Positions 46,254-57,829 of a stretch of DNA of 64,000 bases are shown here, piece by piece (within the stretch, counting starts at the first letter, position 1; each line of letters begins with the position of its first letter). Origin of the DNA: Brachynemurus nebulosus (taxonomy: Eukaryota > Arthropoda > Insecta > Neuroptera > Myrmeleontidae); contig JAPWDM010000008.1 of the NCBI GenBank assembly GCA_035578155.1, forward strand, positions 21,166,598-21,230,597, read 5' to 3'. Position numbers and translations under genes: made by a program. The notes under the pieces are model-generated. The model had not been told where the DNA came from, made no database searches, and was given only the letters and a program-made list of their open reading frames with translations.

Positions 46254-47414
46254 GGGTAAAAGCCCCGTTTGTGGAACGCGATCCAATAGAAAAACAGTTT
46301 TGACATTTATATCTTAATGAAGTTATTTCTGAAAGAAACGTCTGATAACAAAAATTATTATTAATAGAATGATTGTTTTTCAATTTAAATTCATCTCACA
46401 TTTAATGTTTCTTTACTTAATTAAAGAAATACATATATATATTAAACAATTTTTGCTGAATGTGTCTCTTTTGCGTTTGATCAATGCTTATTTATCGAAA
46501 CACATGCCTTATAAATTTCAACATTTTCCAGTTAATTTTCGAAGTTAGCGCAATAAAACTATACAAATAATTTTTATTAGTCCAGTTAAGAGATTATAAG
46601 AGCTAAATCATCTTTTTATTCGGTTTAAATGTAATTTATATATATATGTGTATTTCTTTCAGTACACAATATAACCTCTGTATTTAACTAAAATCATGTA
46701 CGTAAAATAACTAAAAATTTATATTATAAATAGTTTTAATTTCTTTTTGAGTCTAAAATATTTACTTACTGCTTTAAAATCGTAAAATTTTTAATATTTT
46801 TTTTATTTCGGAGCGTATCGTCAATTGATAAATAAAAAAATATTGATTTAAAGTTGCAAAATTTTATTAATAATGAAAAATTGTCGCCATTTTGATAAGT
46901 TAGTTTAGAAGGTTTAGAATTGATTAGAACTTTACCAAAATACATAGATGGCGAAACAAAATATAGTATTTTTCTGTGGTATTTTGGTATATTCTGTGAT
47001 TTTGGTCGTTTATTTTATCGAATATTTAAACCATTCTATATTTTTTAATTTGACATTCTATTCACTTCTAGATGTCACTCTATGTCATAGAGTGAAAAGA
47101 TGGCAAAAGATGTATGTAATGTATCTTATGTTCGTACATACGTGTTCTTTTTTAGGTGTCAATGTGCTGATTTTCTATAGGGTGTTAATATATTCTGTCT
47201 GTTTTTTTATAGATGTCAACAAATTATAAAACAAAACATTAATAAATCAAAATTTTTGGGTTATATTTTCTTAAAAACATATTCATTGGATTAAAAAAAC
47301 TTGGTTTCATGCTTATTAAGAAAAAAAAAAGGGTGTTTAATTCATTTATTAATTTTTGTAAGCAAGTTTGATGAAATACCTAAAAATAGTGTTCCACAAT
47401 CGGGGCTTTTACCC
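46254..47414. mobile_element. TA-flanked TIR element
   Basis: TIR 'gggtaaaagccccgtttgtg' at the left continuing 'gaac', with an inverted match 'gttccacaatcggggctttt' plus 'accc' at the right and TA on both sides. It is 1161 bp. A 93-codon hydrophobic frame (46948-47229) lies inside. It contains repeated 'tatattctgt' words, has no recognisable domain, and I do not call it a gene. Confidence 0.75.
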
Positions 47415-47476
47415 TAAATATTATAAAAAAAAAATAAATTTCGCAATGTCCATATAGCTCCTACCTAATGTGGAGC

Positions 47477-47635
47477 GGGGCGGGGTAAAAAAAGACACCC
47501 GCGCAGGTGGTGTAAAAAAGAGACATGATTTTTTATTAAACTCAAGTTTTATTTTTCAAATTTAACATTGTTGAGTTTTATAAAAGTATGTTTCTTTTTA
47601 CCCCAACCTGCGCGGGGTCTTTTTTTACCCCGCCC
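47477..47635. repeat. Short palindromic MITE
   Basis: Left arm 'ggggcggggtaaaaaaagac...ccgcgcaggt' and right arm 'acctgcgcggggtctttttt' plus 'taccccgcc' are inverted repeats of ~65 bp with a few indels. The repeat is 'ggggtaaaaaaagac' next to a CG-rich box. The loop is AT-rich. Confidence 0.75.
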
Positions 47636-48546
47636 TACCCTACCGAAGGTACATACCAAATTTGAAGTCATTTGAATCAATAGAACTCGAGATATCTTGT
47701 CAATAAGCTTGAAAAAAGTAGTTTCCAGAAAATTGTATTCAAAATTTTAAAATAAAATACTTTATACCTGATCCTACCCTATTAAAATAGCTATAACTTC
47801 CTAAATTTTCAAAATTTTTAAATTTCCTTTTAGAGGCATATTTTTAAAAGTCTATAACTACTTTCCGAAAATGAACCAAAAGGAAAATTGAATTTTTAAA
47901 AATTCTGGAAGGATACTGCCTTAATCCATTGTCCATTTCTTGTAATTTACGAGATCTCAAAACAAGACATCCTGTATAACAATATGCAGAATTTTGTATT
48001 AGCTTGTCGATTTTTTCAGTACATTGCTTCAATAAAATTAAATACACGGAATTGATAGTAGCCGGACATCCGATACGATAATTCATTTCAACAAATGGTT
48101 AACATTATTATTTATTTTGTGTTGGCGTTTTCAGAATATGGTTCGGTTTTATTTGTTTTGTTAATATTTTAATTTATAGTCATATCGAATTGTATTTCTA
48201 TTTATTAAATTGGCTAAGAAAAAATTCACGTTTCCTTATTGGGAAAATAAAATACTTCCTGCTAAATTAGATAATATATTACACACCAGCAGACTAAAGT
48301 GTGACTTTTGATCCTAAGTGGGAAGAGCCTATAAAGGCCCGAGAGCTTCAATTAACGTGTCGTATATATTTTTGCAATTCCAGATAATTTAAAGTTATAA
48401 AAATTTTAAAAAAATTATTTAAATGTCATTTAAATTGTATGAAATAATATTACGTCAAGTATACTATAAACAAATCAATCAAATTGCAGAATACAATATA
48501 ACTGTTTGTCTTTAATCTATAAGTTTGAATTTATTTATTATTTTAA

Positions 48547-49279
48547 ATAATTATAAGGAATATTTTGGAATAAATGATCACCAAGTTACATCAAAAAGTT
48601 TTCTTTGTTTTTTATTGGCTACGTACGTTTCGAGAATATAAATCTCTTCTTCAGGCCATAATCTTAAAATATTAGAAACAAACATAATATTAAAATAATA
48701 AATGGTAATACAATAAATCAAATACTTACAACTTCTTTAAAAAAAAAAAAAAAATCAAAATGAAAAAATTATTATAGTTATTAAGATAAAAATACACAAT
48801 TTTACAGTCAAAAAATAAAAATTTTAAATTAAGACAAACAAAATTTTTTAAAATTTTTTAAAAAAAATAAAAAATTATATTGTTGAAAAACGAATAAAAT
48901 ACTTTTTTTAAATAGTATTACGTCAAACATTGAAATGAATTAAAAATCAAAAATCAAAAAATCAAAAAACAAAAATTGCAAAAAATCAAACAACGAATTG
49001 AAATAGACAATTTTTTGACTGTAAAATTGTGTATTTTTATCTTAATAACTATAATAATTTTTTCATTTTGATTTGTTTTTTTTTTAAAAGAAGTTGTAAG
49101 TATTTGATTTATTGTATTACCATTTATTATTTTAATATTATGTTTGTTTCTAATATTTTAAGATTATGGCCTGAAGAAGAGATTTATATTCTCGAAACGT
49201 ACGTAGCCAATAAAAAACAAAGAAAACTTTTTGATGTAACTTGGTGATCATTTATTCCAAAATATTCCTTATAATTATT
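48547..49279. repeat. Long palindrome with ~270-bp arms
   Basis: 48547-48816 and 49010-49279 are near-perfect reverse complements around a 190-bp AT-rich loop. Each arm holds 'ggcctgaagaagag...ctcgaaacgtacgtagcc', a hammerhead-like core. Penelope-like retroelements can have inverted terminal repeats that carry hammerhead motifs, so this may be a remnant of one. No reverse transcriptase or GIY-YIG frame is present. Confidence 0.8.
49168..49208 (+). ncRNA. Hammerhead-ribozyme-like motif
   Basis: Stem I GGC/GCC (49168-49170 with 49206-49208), core CTGAAGA (49171-49177), one extra A, stem II GAGA/TCTC, core GAAA (49194-49197), 2-bp stem III CG/CG and the cleavage dinucleotide TA (49204-49205). 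All conserved boxes are in the right order. The extra A at 49178 deviates from the consensus and may lower or abolish activity. The inverted copy is at about 48617-48657 on the minus strand. Confidence 0.45.
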
Positions 49280-49750
49280 ATCTAAAAATCACCTAAACCT
49301 TCCTTATATTATTTTAAATAAGTAATTCATTACCTAGCAGCGCTATTTAAGTTAAACGTTTGCTGATTGATGACGTTCTGTAAATTCTTCTAAAATTGAC
49401 ATTTCACTCCCTACTGTGAGGGATTTAAGTATATTTATATTGTAGTACCGAAATTACAAAATAGTATGTAATACACCAAGGGACTAAAGTGTGAGTTTTA
49501 ATCCCGAGTGTGAAGTTTGTTGCCAGAGGGCCTGTAAAGGCCCGAGGGCAACAAATCACACCAGGGACGAAAAGAAAACACTTTAGTCCTGTGATGTATA
49601 CATATACTATTTTTTGCAATTCTGGATAATTTAAAATTATAGAAATTAATAGTATATTGTGCAATAAGTGCGGGAAATTGTCGATTGCCCACGAAAGCGA
49701 AGTTGAGCGCATGAACGTAGTGAGTGCGCTCATTCGCTTGAGTAGGGCAA

Positions 49751-51339
49751 CAGAGGCGTATCTAGGGTGGGGCAAGTAGGGCACGTGCCCCGGGCGCCTT
49801 TCAAAGGGGGGCGCGCAAAATCGCCAACTATTAAGTTTAAAAATGAAAATATAGCACAATAAAATAATTCGTATCAAACAATTCCGTTCAGAATTCCCGC
49901 ACTTCACAAATGGGCGAGAGGGAGTGAATGGTGTGCTCAATTCAGGTGCGCTGAAAAGCTACTTGAATTTATTGTGCAGTATAGTGATGAAAGCGTATTT
50001 CAGAATTTATGCATTTTCATTCAAATTCTGCTCAAAATTGCAGTATTCACCGCAAGTTGTGAGCGATCTTCAAGTAAATTAAATTTAATACTTTCGTATT
50101 TGAGGGCTACAATGGATTAAGAAAGGTTATACGACCTAGCTTCACTCGGTGTAGAGCGAGAAAAAACAAAACATCAGAAACATCATCGATATGTTTGCGT
50201 CACAGAAGGCCAGGGAAGGTGCAATTGTAACTTTGTAAGTGTAATGGTTTTACGGTCTTACTTTCGTTGTAAAATAGAAAATAAATGCAGTAGCGTAGGT
50301 AAGAGGAGGGTGGGGCAAGGAGGTCTATCAAACCCCGGACGCCACTTGCAAAAGGGCGCCATAACTAGGGTGGCCAACTGTCCGAATTTAATCGGGATGT
50401 CCCGATTTTAGCCCTAATTGTCCCGCGTCCCGACAACAATAGTGGCGGAACGCTAATTGTCCCGATTTTTAACATCTACAATTTCTTTACATTTTTAGTC
50501 CCGCCAGTCTCGTTATTGTTTCTAAATTATCGCGCTCACATGTCATGACGACCAAGGAAGTAAATATATTTGCTGTACCTACTGATAAAGTATACTCTGT
50601 CTACTCATTTATAACTTATACAGCTTACAGTATTGCCAGATTAACTCATTAAAATTCCTCCAACATTAAAATCCCTCCAAAAAATGGAAGAAATTATTTG
50701 ACGTACATGAAATATGTAAGCGGCGTTCGAGTAGCCTAAAAGTAATCAATGCCAAAGACAGTCAACTTTATGAAAAATGTTTTTCTCTAAAAATAATACA
50801 GTTGATAAGCAAAAAAAAATTAAGAATCTAAAAATTAAAAAACTTGATTTTTAATTTAGTAAAATAAAATAAAAAAATATTATTGTAATATTATCTTCAA
50901 GAAATTGTTTTGTTTCAAGGTTTGTAAGATCATGGGTTTGCTTTCGCGGTTCCGGTATGATAGTGAAAGTGAGGGGGGTTTTGGTGGGTACACCAGCTAT
51001 TGCACCTCCCGGCTGGAAATCCCACACTCAGCTTATAGTTTCCCGTCCTCAATAAAAAAAAAAAGATTATGGTTTAAATATGTAACTGTTAGTAACAAAT
51101 AATAAAAATAAAAAAAATATCTTTCCTACTCGCTGATTAAAAACGTTTTTTTTTTTTTAATAGTCCCGATTTTTCTTGTCCTGTCCCGATTTTTTTCCCA
51201 TTAAATCCCGAAATATTCATTGGTAGAGTTGGCAACTCTAGCCATAATGTACCATATATTATATATGTGTTTCTGGAAGGGGAAGGGGCGCCAATAAAGG
51301 GTCGTGCCCCGGGCGCCAGTTATGTTCGCTACGCCACTG
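49751..51339 (+). mobile_element. hAT element with degenerate transposase
   Basis: Ends 'cagaggcgtatctagg' and inverted 'cagtggcgtagcgaac', with a perfect 8-bp duplication 'tagggcaa' (49743-49750, 51340-51347). Inside, about 50030-50170 on the plus strand encodes a decayed hAT C-terminal dimerisation segment ('FTASCERSSSKLNLI') with an in-frame stop near 50117. A second hAT-like element sits inside it. With that removed it is about 0.7 kb. Confidence 0.85.
50366..51240. mobile_element. hAT-like element nested in another hAT
   Basis: Ends 'tagggtggccaact' and inverted 'tagagttgccaact'. Flanks 'gccataac' and 'gccataat' form an 8-bp duplication with one change. Repeated 'gtcccgattttt' words lie near both ends. 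No transposase was recognised; the frame 50905-51102 has no known domain. Being inside 49751-51339 it is the younger insertion. Confidence 0.8.
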
Positions 51340-52004
51340 TAGGGCAATCGACAATCCCGCACGAGTTGCACATACTATTTTTTATTACGAATTTCACATA
51401 CTTTTTTCTATTATTATCACAATTTTTGACATTTTTATTACTTTTTAAAATAATATTTTTAAGTGTTCGTCATTTTTTTCTGAATTAATTATCGTTTAAA
51501 TTACTTTGTTGGTGGTTTCTATAGAAATAATTATGAAATATTTATTAAATGAAAAATTAAGAGGCGGCTTTGCGTGTTTTGATTAAATTTTGCGTGTTTT
51601 ATTGTCAATTTGGGTGTGTAAAAGTTACTTTCCGCACGCAAAAAAGTATGTGGGAAGAGTACAGTGGGCAAACAGGTATTTTGCGTACAGAAATGTGTGC
51701 GCCAATTTAGTACTTCTCCCGCATGAGTAATAAAAAAAAAATTTCTTAAATATCATTCAAATTGTATGTAATAATATTCCATCAAGTCTACTTTGGATAA
51801 ATCAATCGAATTGTGCAATACAATATAACTGTCTTTATCTACTAGTTTGATTTTATTATTTTCAATTACCTAGCAACACTATTTAATTTTAGTTAAATTT
51901 CTGTAAATTGTGCTTGCTGATTGGTTTAAAAGCGGGAGCAAAATAATTTTTTAGTCCCTTGGGAGTAAAAGTGGCGCTTTACTTCCTATTATGAAGGACT
52001 GAAT

Positions 52005-52828
52005 CAGGGGCGTAGCTACCGCCGTATCAACCGTATCAATGATACGGAGACCCCGGGCTACAGAGGCCCCTAACATGTGTAAGCAAAAATTAGTAAAATG
52101 TTATCCACAATATCACTTAATCTCGTGCTTCCCGGGAAAAAAACATACAACAAAACTGTCATACGAGAGAATTACAGACCCGGAATCATATTTCAAAGTC
52201 AATGTATACTATTGCTGTTAAGATATATTAATTTCTCAAACTAAACAGATTTCAGAGCCTTTGTGACCTGAATAATATGTTTGAAGTATTACAACCGGAG
52301 AAACTCCTATCTTCTTCAAACGAAATGATAAAAGACGCTTCCGGAAAACTGTCGGCTAAATACAGTAAAAACATCTCAGTTAATCTTTATGAGGTAATCA
52401 GTTTTCCGGAGGTAATAACAGCATGCTTTCTATTCTTGACCCTTCCAGTTACAACCGCAACAGCTGAAAGAAGTTTTTCAAAATTAAAACTGATAAAAAA
52501 TTACCTAAGGACTTCGATGGGGCAGGAACGGCTATCAGACTTGTCACTATTGTCTATAGAGGCAGAAATTTTAAAAAAACTGAAACCGTTTTCAACTATA
52601 GATGATTTAATAAATCAATTTACCGAAAAAAGGCAAGAAAAGTGTATATTTAGCTTGAATTGTTTGGCTAGCTCAATTTCTAGGAGGAAGCAATAACTTA
52701 TAACCAATAAATATTTATTTTAATTTAATGCAAGCATTTTTGTTTCTTTTGTGAGAAATCTTTACCCTTCATTTGGGCCCCCCAACTAATTTTGATACAG
52801 GGCCCCTCCAAGGCACGCTACGCCACTG
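52005..52828 (+). mobile_element. hAT element carrying a transposase fragment
   Basis: Ends 'caggggcgtagc' and inverted 'cagtggcgtagc', with a perfect 8-bp duplication 'gactgaat' (51997-52004, 52829-52836). It is 824 bp. It keeps only the C-terminal part of the transposase gene, so it cannot move by itself. Confidence 0.9.
52277..52696 (+). pseudogene. hAT transposase C-terminal fragment
   Basis: 139 codons with the hAT dimerisation domain: 'LPVTTATAERSFSKLKLIKN', then 'YLRTSMGQERLSDLSLLSIE'. Closest in style to the ZMYM1/DUF4371 group of hAT-derived proteins, from memory. The RNase H-like catalytic core and zinc finger are missing. The frame is uninterrupted, but its first Met lies inside the family domain, so it is a 5'-truncated gene. 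It lies within the 824-bp hAT element. Confidence 0.85.
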
Positions 52829-53119
52829 GACTGAATCATGTCTTTTAGTCCCGGAATTGCAATTGTATCTTGTATACTATAGACAGTTTAATAATGTTCA
52901 GTCAGTCCCATAAGATTATTGTAATTTCTTTTTACTTTTACCATAAAAAAAAAAAAAATTACAGCGAAAAAGGTAGTACAAAACATTTCATTTTAGGCAA
53001 ACGCGATAAAAATGAAAATTTAATTGACTTCAAATCCCTAGTAATGAAATATGTATTAAGTAGTAATACCAATTATACTAATTTATTTTATTCGTTAAAT
53101 TGTCTTATCATATTTTTGC

Positions 53120-53998
53120 TTAAGGGAGGAGTTCAAATAAAAAAGCAACTTTTTTATTTATGATTATTTTGCTTGTTGAAATTTTTTTCAATTTAGGGAT
53201 GGTTTCAAATAGGTAATTTTGTTTTTGAAACATTCAGTACTCTTCCCTGTGGGGGGAGGGGGCCCTTTTTCACAAGTTTTTAAGCGTTTACAAGGAACGC
53301 CATATCTCAAAAAGTAATGAATATTTTTTAAATATTTTTGCATTATTTTATTCCTAAAGGACCTGTCCATAAAGCTGAGTATGGGTTTCAGGTAATTTTA
53401 AAAATTAACTAGGTATAAAACTGTAATCCCAAACCTCTAAAAATTATAAAACCCAATTTTTTATTTAAAAAAAAAAATGTTTAAGAATAGTTACAATTGT
53501 TCAAATGGAAAAAGCATACTCCACTTTATGCGCAATATGTTTATGAACAAAATAAAAAAAATTAAGTCTCTATCTTTTCTAGAACTTGAGATATGATTTT
53601 CCTTGTCGGGAAAAACACAAGTTTCGGGAAACGGTAAAAAACAAAAATAACAACAAAAGAAGCGGTTTATTCACTGTTTATTAAAACGTCTACAAAGGCA
53701 TACAAATAAAAGAACATTATCTCAGTGCTTACTATAACTCATGTACACACCAAAACTAAATATTACTGATCAAATCGCTTGGGAGGGGGGGGGGGGCGAG
53801 CGTTATCTGCAATGGAGCAGCAACTTGACTGTGCAGCGGCTCACAAATAAATATTTTTCTAATTGAAAAAAAAATTTTTTTGGCCGTGTTTTATATATCA
53901 CCATGTTTGTAAAGAACCACAGAACGAAGTAAAAACAAAAAACGAGATTCGAAAAAAATTAGTTTATTAGCCGTTTATGGCGTGAACTCCCCCCTTAA
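53120..53998. mobile_element. TTAA-flanked MITE
   Basis: TTAA at 53120-53123 and 53995-53998, with ends 'gggaggagttca' and inverted 'ggggggagttca'. A G-rich run lies at 53785-53797. The interior is non-coding. The group is as for 9519-10306 (TTAA target) but with a different TIR. Confidence 0.65.
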
Positions 53999-54246
53999 TA
54001 AATTTGTATTTTCTAAAATTATTTGTTGCCTAAAAGTAATTTAACTCGAAGAACTATCAACCTAACTCTCCAGCTACGCTGTCGTATTTTTTCTAGATGG
54101 CAATTTTTCCCGTTAAATTGCTAAGCAACAAATTTTCGTTATACATAAATACAAAGATCTTGTATAATAATAAGGGGGGAATAAATTACATTCTTCGAAA
54201 AAAATGTTCACTTTGATCCTACAAATAAAAAATGTACACTTACTGT

Positions 54247-54439
54247 CAGGGCCGGACCTAGCCGAAGTGTCGCCCGGGGCAGCGTTGAAGAATGACGCCC
54301 CTGTAGAAAAAGAAATATTGCCTTCAAACTTTTTTCCTCCCAAAAAAGTGACGAGCAAAAAAAAAAAAACAACGTCGCATACCTACTTTTGGCGCCCCCT
54401 TAAATCACTTTCCGGCGCCCCCCCCTCGATCCGGCCCTA
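54247..54439. mobile_element. Very short hAT-type MITE
   Basis: Ends 'cagggccggacct' and inverted 'tagggccggatcg', flanks 'cttactgt' and 'cttacttt' (7 of 8 match). Inside, 'gtcgcccggggc' and 'ggcgcccccc' boxes mirror each other. It is 193 bp. Confidence 0.75.
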
Positions 54440-54748
54440 CTTACTTTAGCCACATTAAAAATAATAAAAACATCTTTTTTACGTTTAACCTTAATTAAAT
54501 CATCAATTTTTTTATTTCTACTTTTTCTTTCTGCCTACTCATTTCAACTTTATTGTGTACTACCACTAAAATACAGTCCTATACAATCTTTATAAAATAT
54601 TCATTTGGTTTTAATAATGTACATAATAAATAAATTTGCTCAAAAAGTACTTTCGTATTTGTATTTGAGTACAAACTCATAAATACAGTTCTTCCCAGTA
54701 TTCAGGAGACATGTAAATTGAATGTGTAAAACAAAGAATACTTTGAAT

Positions 54749-55484
54749 TAGTGTTGGGTCGAAGCGACTCTTTTATGTGTGCTAGCACACATGACTCCGC
54801 ACAGTGAGGTGTGCCGCACAGAGTGAGCGACTCTTTTGGAGCACACAACGTACCAAGCACACTCGCATACTGTGTTACGTGTCATGTTGTGTGCGATTAA
54901 GTTTGAAACGAATCTTCTGGAGCACATAGCACAGTGTTATATTGTGGTATAGGTGCTGCCCTGTCCTTTCTTTTATTGCTCTGTCGTTTCTTTTATTGTC
55001 CTTTCCGTCTCTTCCTTTTATTGTCTTTTATTTGTCCTTTTAAGTAGGTACATTTTAAAGTCTGCATTAAATAAAATAAAATATACTACTTCTTTACTCT
55101 GCGGGAGTAGCTTCCTGTACAATATTTCGGACATATTAATAAAATAACATATAACACGTAAAAAAGTCATACTGTTCAATTCATATGAAATATTTTTAAA
55201 AATTATAAACTGGAACACAATTTGTCAAATGTCAACCCAGTAAGTAGGAACCCATAAATTAGTGCATAATATATGTATCTTATTCATTTTTGAAAAGTTG
55301 AAATCTTTTGTTTGTGCCATAATATGCAACATATGTTAATCTATAATGTCCAGTTGAGTATAGCATGTACAGAAACTCCTTTTGTAAGAGTCGCATGACT
55401 CCTTTTGTAAGAGTCGCACAGCACACCGCACACTTAAAAGAGTCACTCTTTTGGAGTGACTCGCACATGTGCGACCCATCACTA
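54749..55484. mobile_element. hAT-type MITE
   Basis: Ends 'tagtgttgggtcg' and inverted 'tagtgatgggtcg', with a perfect 8-bp duplication 'ctttgaat' (54741-54748, 55485-55492). The terminal ~150 bp on each side is rich in 'gcgactctttt' and 'agcacac' repeats. There is no transposase. Confidence 0.85.
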
Positions 55485-55774
55485 CTTTGAATATACACGA
55501 AACGAATGTATCCAAACTGCTCAGAAAACCTGTATATCCCAGTATAATATATTAAATTAATGACAAATACAACATTAAAAGCAATCCTAATTAACAATAT
55601 TATTTGTTGTTATAAATTTACTCCACTACGAGACCTTGAACTTTCCCTAAAAAATACTTTTTAAGGAAAATATGGTATATACATTGTATACACACTTTTC
55701 TTTCGTTTCTATTAATAAATTATTCATTGATATACTCCTGTCACTTTTTAACAAAAAACTAAAGAATATAAATA

Positions 55775-56271
55775 CAGTCGAACTTGGAGAGTTGAAGGAA
55801 CGGCGATCTATTTTTCTCTTATAGAGGTTTCTCACTAACCCGAGTTTCTAGCTTACAGAGGTACGCTAGAAACTCTAATATGTATTGAGAAGCATGCATG
55901 TATTAGAATAATATACGTATACATATTTGGACATAGATAAGCTTACAAAAAAAAAAATGCATTTTGACTATTTGAATAGAAAATGAGTTCCTCGTATTAT
56001 AAGAAAACAAAAACATATGTATAAGTTTTTTGAAATTTAAGAATGAGTCATAAATAGCAAATGTTAAATACGTTTAACTGTCGTTTATAGAGGTACAGGC
56101 AATTAGCAGTCTCAGTTATAGAGGTCCACGAGCGAAAAACGACTCTCACTTATACAGGTTTTTGTTCTCATTCAAAGAGGTTTTAGAGTGGTAAAGTTAC
56201 GGGACCTGGCAATTGCTCTCACTTACAGAGTTTTCTCGCTTACCCAGTTCTCCCTTATCCAGGTTTGACTG
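55775..56271. mobile_element. TA-flanked MITE with 'tatagaggt' repeats
   Basis: 'cagtcgaacttgga' after TA and inverted 'cagtcaaacctgga' before TA. The inner parts repeat 'ctcactta(t/c)agaggt' six or more times in tandem-like fashion. 497 bp, Tc1/pogo-like ends, no coding frame. Confidence 0.75.
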
Positions 56272-56434
56272 TATATTGAGAATATACATAGAGAAGAAAT
56301 ATTATTTTATTTGTCTCACTCACATAGCTACCTTTCTCATTAGACGGATATAGTTTATTAATTTCTGGTATATTAATTTTGTTCTTCTGAACAAAAATAA
56401 AAACTACCAGATGGATTTTGTTTGCAATACATTT

Positions 56435-56672
56435 TAGTGCAAAATATTTAACAATTAGTTAAAAACTTATATTTTTTAAAAAATAAATTTATTTCATATT
56501 AAAAATGCATTTCATATTTAATACATGAAACATTCTGTATACAAAATATATATTCGTAGTATATGCTTGAAATAATTCAAAAATAGATTCCTTTCTTTCT
56601 TAAAAAGATTACGAAATATGTTTCTTTCTTTCTCGCACGTGTATTATAAAAAGAATCCTTGCTGTATTCTGG
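56435..56672. repeat. Dispersed repeat with 'tttctttctttct' core, copy 2
   Basis: Matches 13255-13520 and extends to the terminus 'aagaatccttgctgtatt', whose inverse stands at 13089. Confidence 0.65.
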
Positions 56673-56951
56673 AATTAAGATAATAAGATAGAAGCCACTT
56701 TAATATTAAAATCTGTTTAGTAATATATTAAACAGCACTTTAGGGAACCAAACTGAACTTTACGCTTCTATTTGATCTTTCGAGAATAATTTACTTCTAT
56801 CAAAATAAGCAGGTTACAGTAGCCTAGCACCTAGACATCTGTTAGTGACGTCTTAAAGCGACATCTTATTAATAATGCAGTTTATTCAAAAGTGGTTTTA
56901 CAAAATCACGAAAAGGAAAGATTATAAACGCCATGAAATTATGAAGCATTC

Positions 56952-57790
56952 TTAACCCTAGAATCATACGTTGGTCTACGAGAAACGTTAATCATACATC
57001 GACGTCGTTTTGACGGATGGACTTTTTACGGAGAGTTTTAGAGTTTATTTGCAAAAAACATTTTTTTTACATAACAATACTACAAAAGCGAACAAAATAT
57101 TTAAAAAAATTGCATTTAGAAAAATTGCATTTAGAAAAATTGTAATAATTAATTTATGAACTATTATGAGTCAGTCAGTGGACATGTGTGACTTTACAGA
57201 ATGTGAAATCTCTCAGTCATAAATATTCCTGTAGATATGTAGTTATTTCCCCATTAGGCACATTTGTAAATTTTCTAAAATTTGTTAGTAATTTTTCGAA
57301 TAAGATCTCAAAAAATAATAAAAATTAAAATATTTTCCACAAAATAAATTGTTAATCTTTTATTAAGTCACTTGAAACGCATTCTTTAGTTTTCGATTCA
57401 ATATATTAAAACTTCAGTATTATGTCGTCTCTATAAGTCAAACAGCTGTAATCATCTTTCACATTATCATAATCATTAAATAAATTAATTATAACATCCA
57501 TATCTTTAATAAATTTTAAAAAAAATTAGGAAAACTTTTATATGTAGTGTACAAAATCTTCAATAAAAACATACGTTAATCATACATCGACGTCCTTTTG
57601 ACGGACACTATTTCAATACAAACAAAACGACAATGACTATAAACAAAATAAATATATGTGGTGTGTTATAATAACAAATAAATTAGATAACAGAAATCTC
57701 ACAGCAAACAAGTAACAACAAGTCGTAGTATTGGAGCAGGTAGAGAAGTTCGTACGTCGTTTTGACGTGCATGTATGATTCTAGGGTTAA
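56952..57790. mobile_element. piggyBac-like MITE, copy 3 (opposite orientation)
   Basis: TTAA on both sides and the same 'ccctagaatcatacgt' terminal family. The interior is the reverse complement of copy 1 (for example 'catcgacgtcgttttgacgg' near 56997). It inserted at a short palindromic site ('atgaagcattc' / 'gatgcttcat'). Confidence 0.85.
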
Positions 57791-57829
57791 ATAAAGATGC
57801 TTCATGGCATTCTTTATACTCTTTTTCCC

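Larger units (their letters stand above)
48280..49430. repeat. Repeat family F, copy 1 (interrupted)
   Basis: The parts 48280-48546 and 49280-49430 resemble the outer parts of copy 2 (49465-51996 plus 52837-52870). Shared pieces include 'ggactaaagtgtga'-like, 'aaaggcccgag', 'ttgcaatt(c)(t/c)(g/a)gataattta' and 'aatacaatataactg'. The palindrome 48547-49279 interrupts it. Confidence 0.6.
49465..52870. repeat. Repeat family F, copy 2, host of three hAT insertions
   Basis: Host sequence at 49465-49750, 51340-52004 and 52829-52870, with 'ggactaaagtgtgag', 'gtgcgggaaattgtcgattg' and its inverse 'caatcgacaatcccgcac'. Removing 49751-51339 and 52005-52828, each with one target-site copy, gives a continuous repeat resembling 48280-49430. 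The frame at 49425-49940 is a shadow across the junction. Confidence 0.65.

Noticed and set aside
46948..47229. 93-codon hydrophobic frame, possible membrane protein
   Set aside because: No signal of codon selection or known domain. It lies inside a TIR element and contains repeated AT-rich words.
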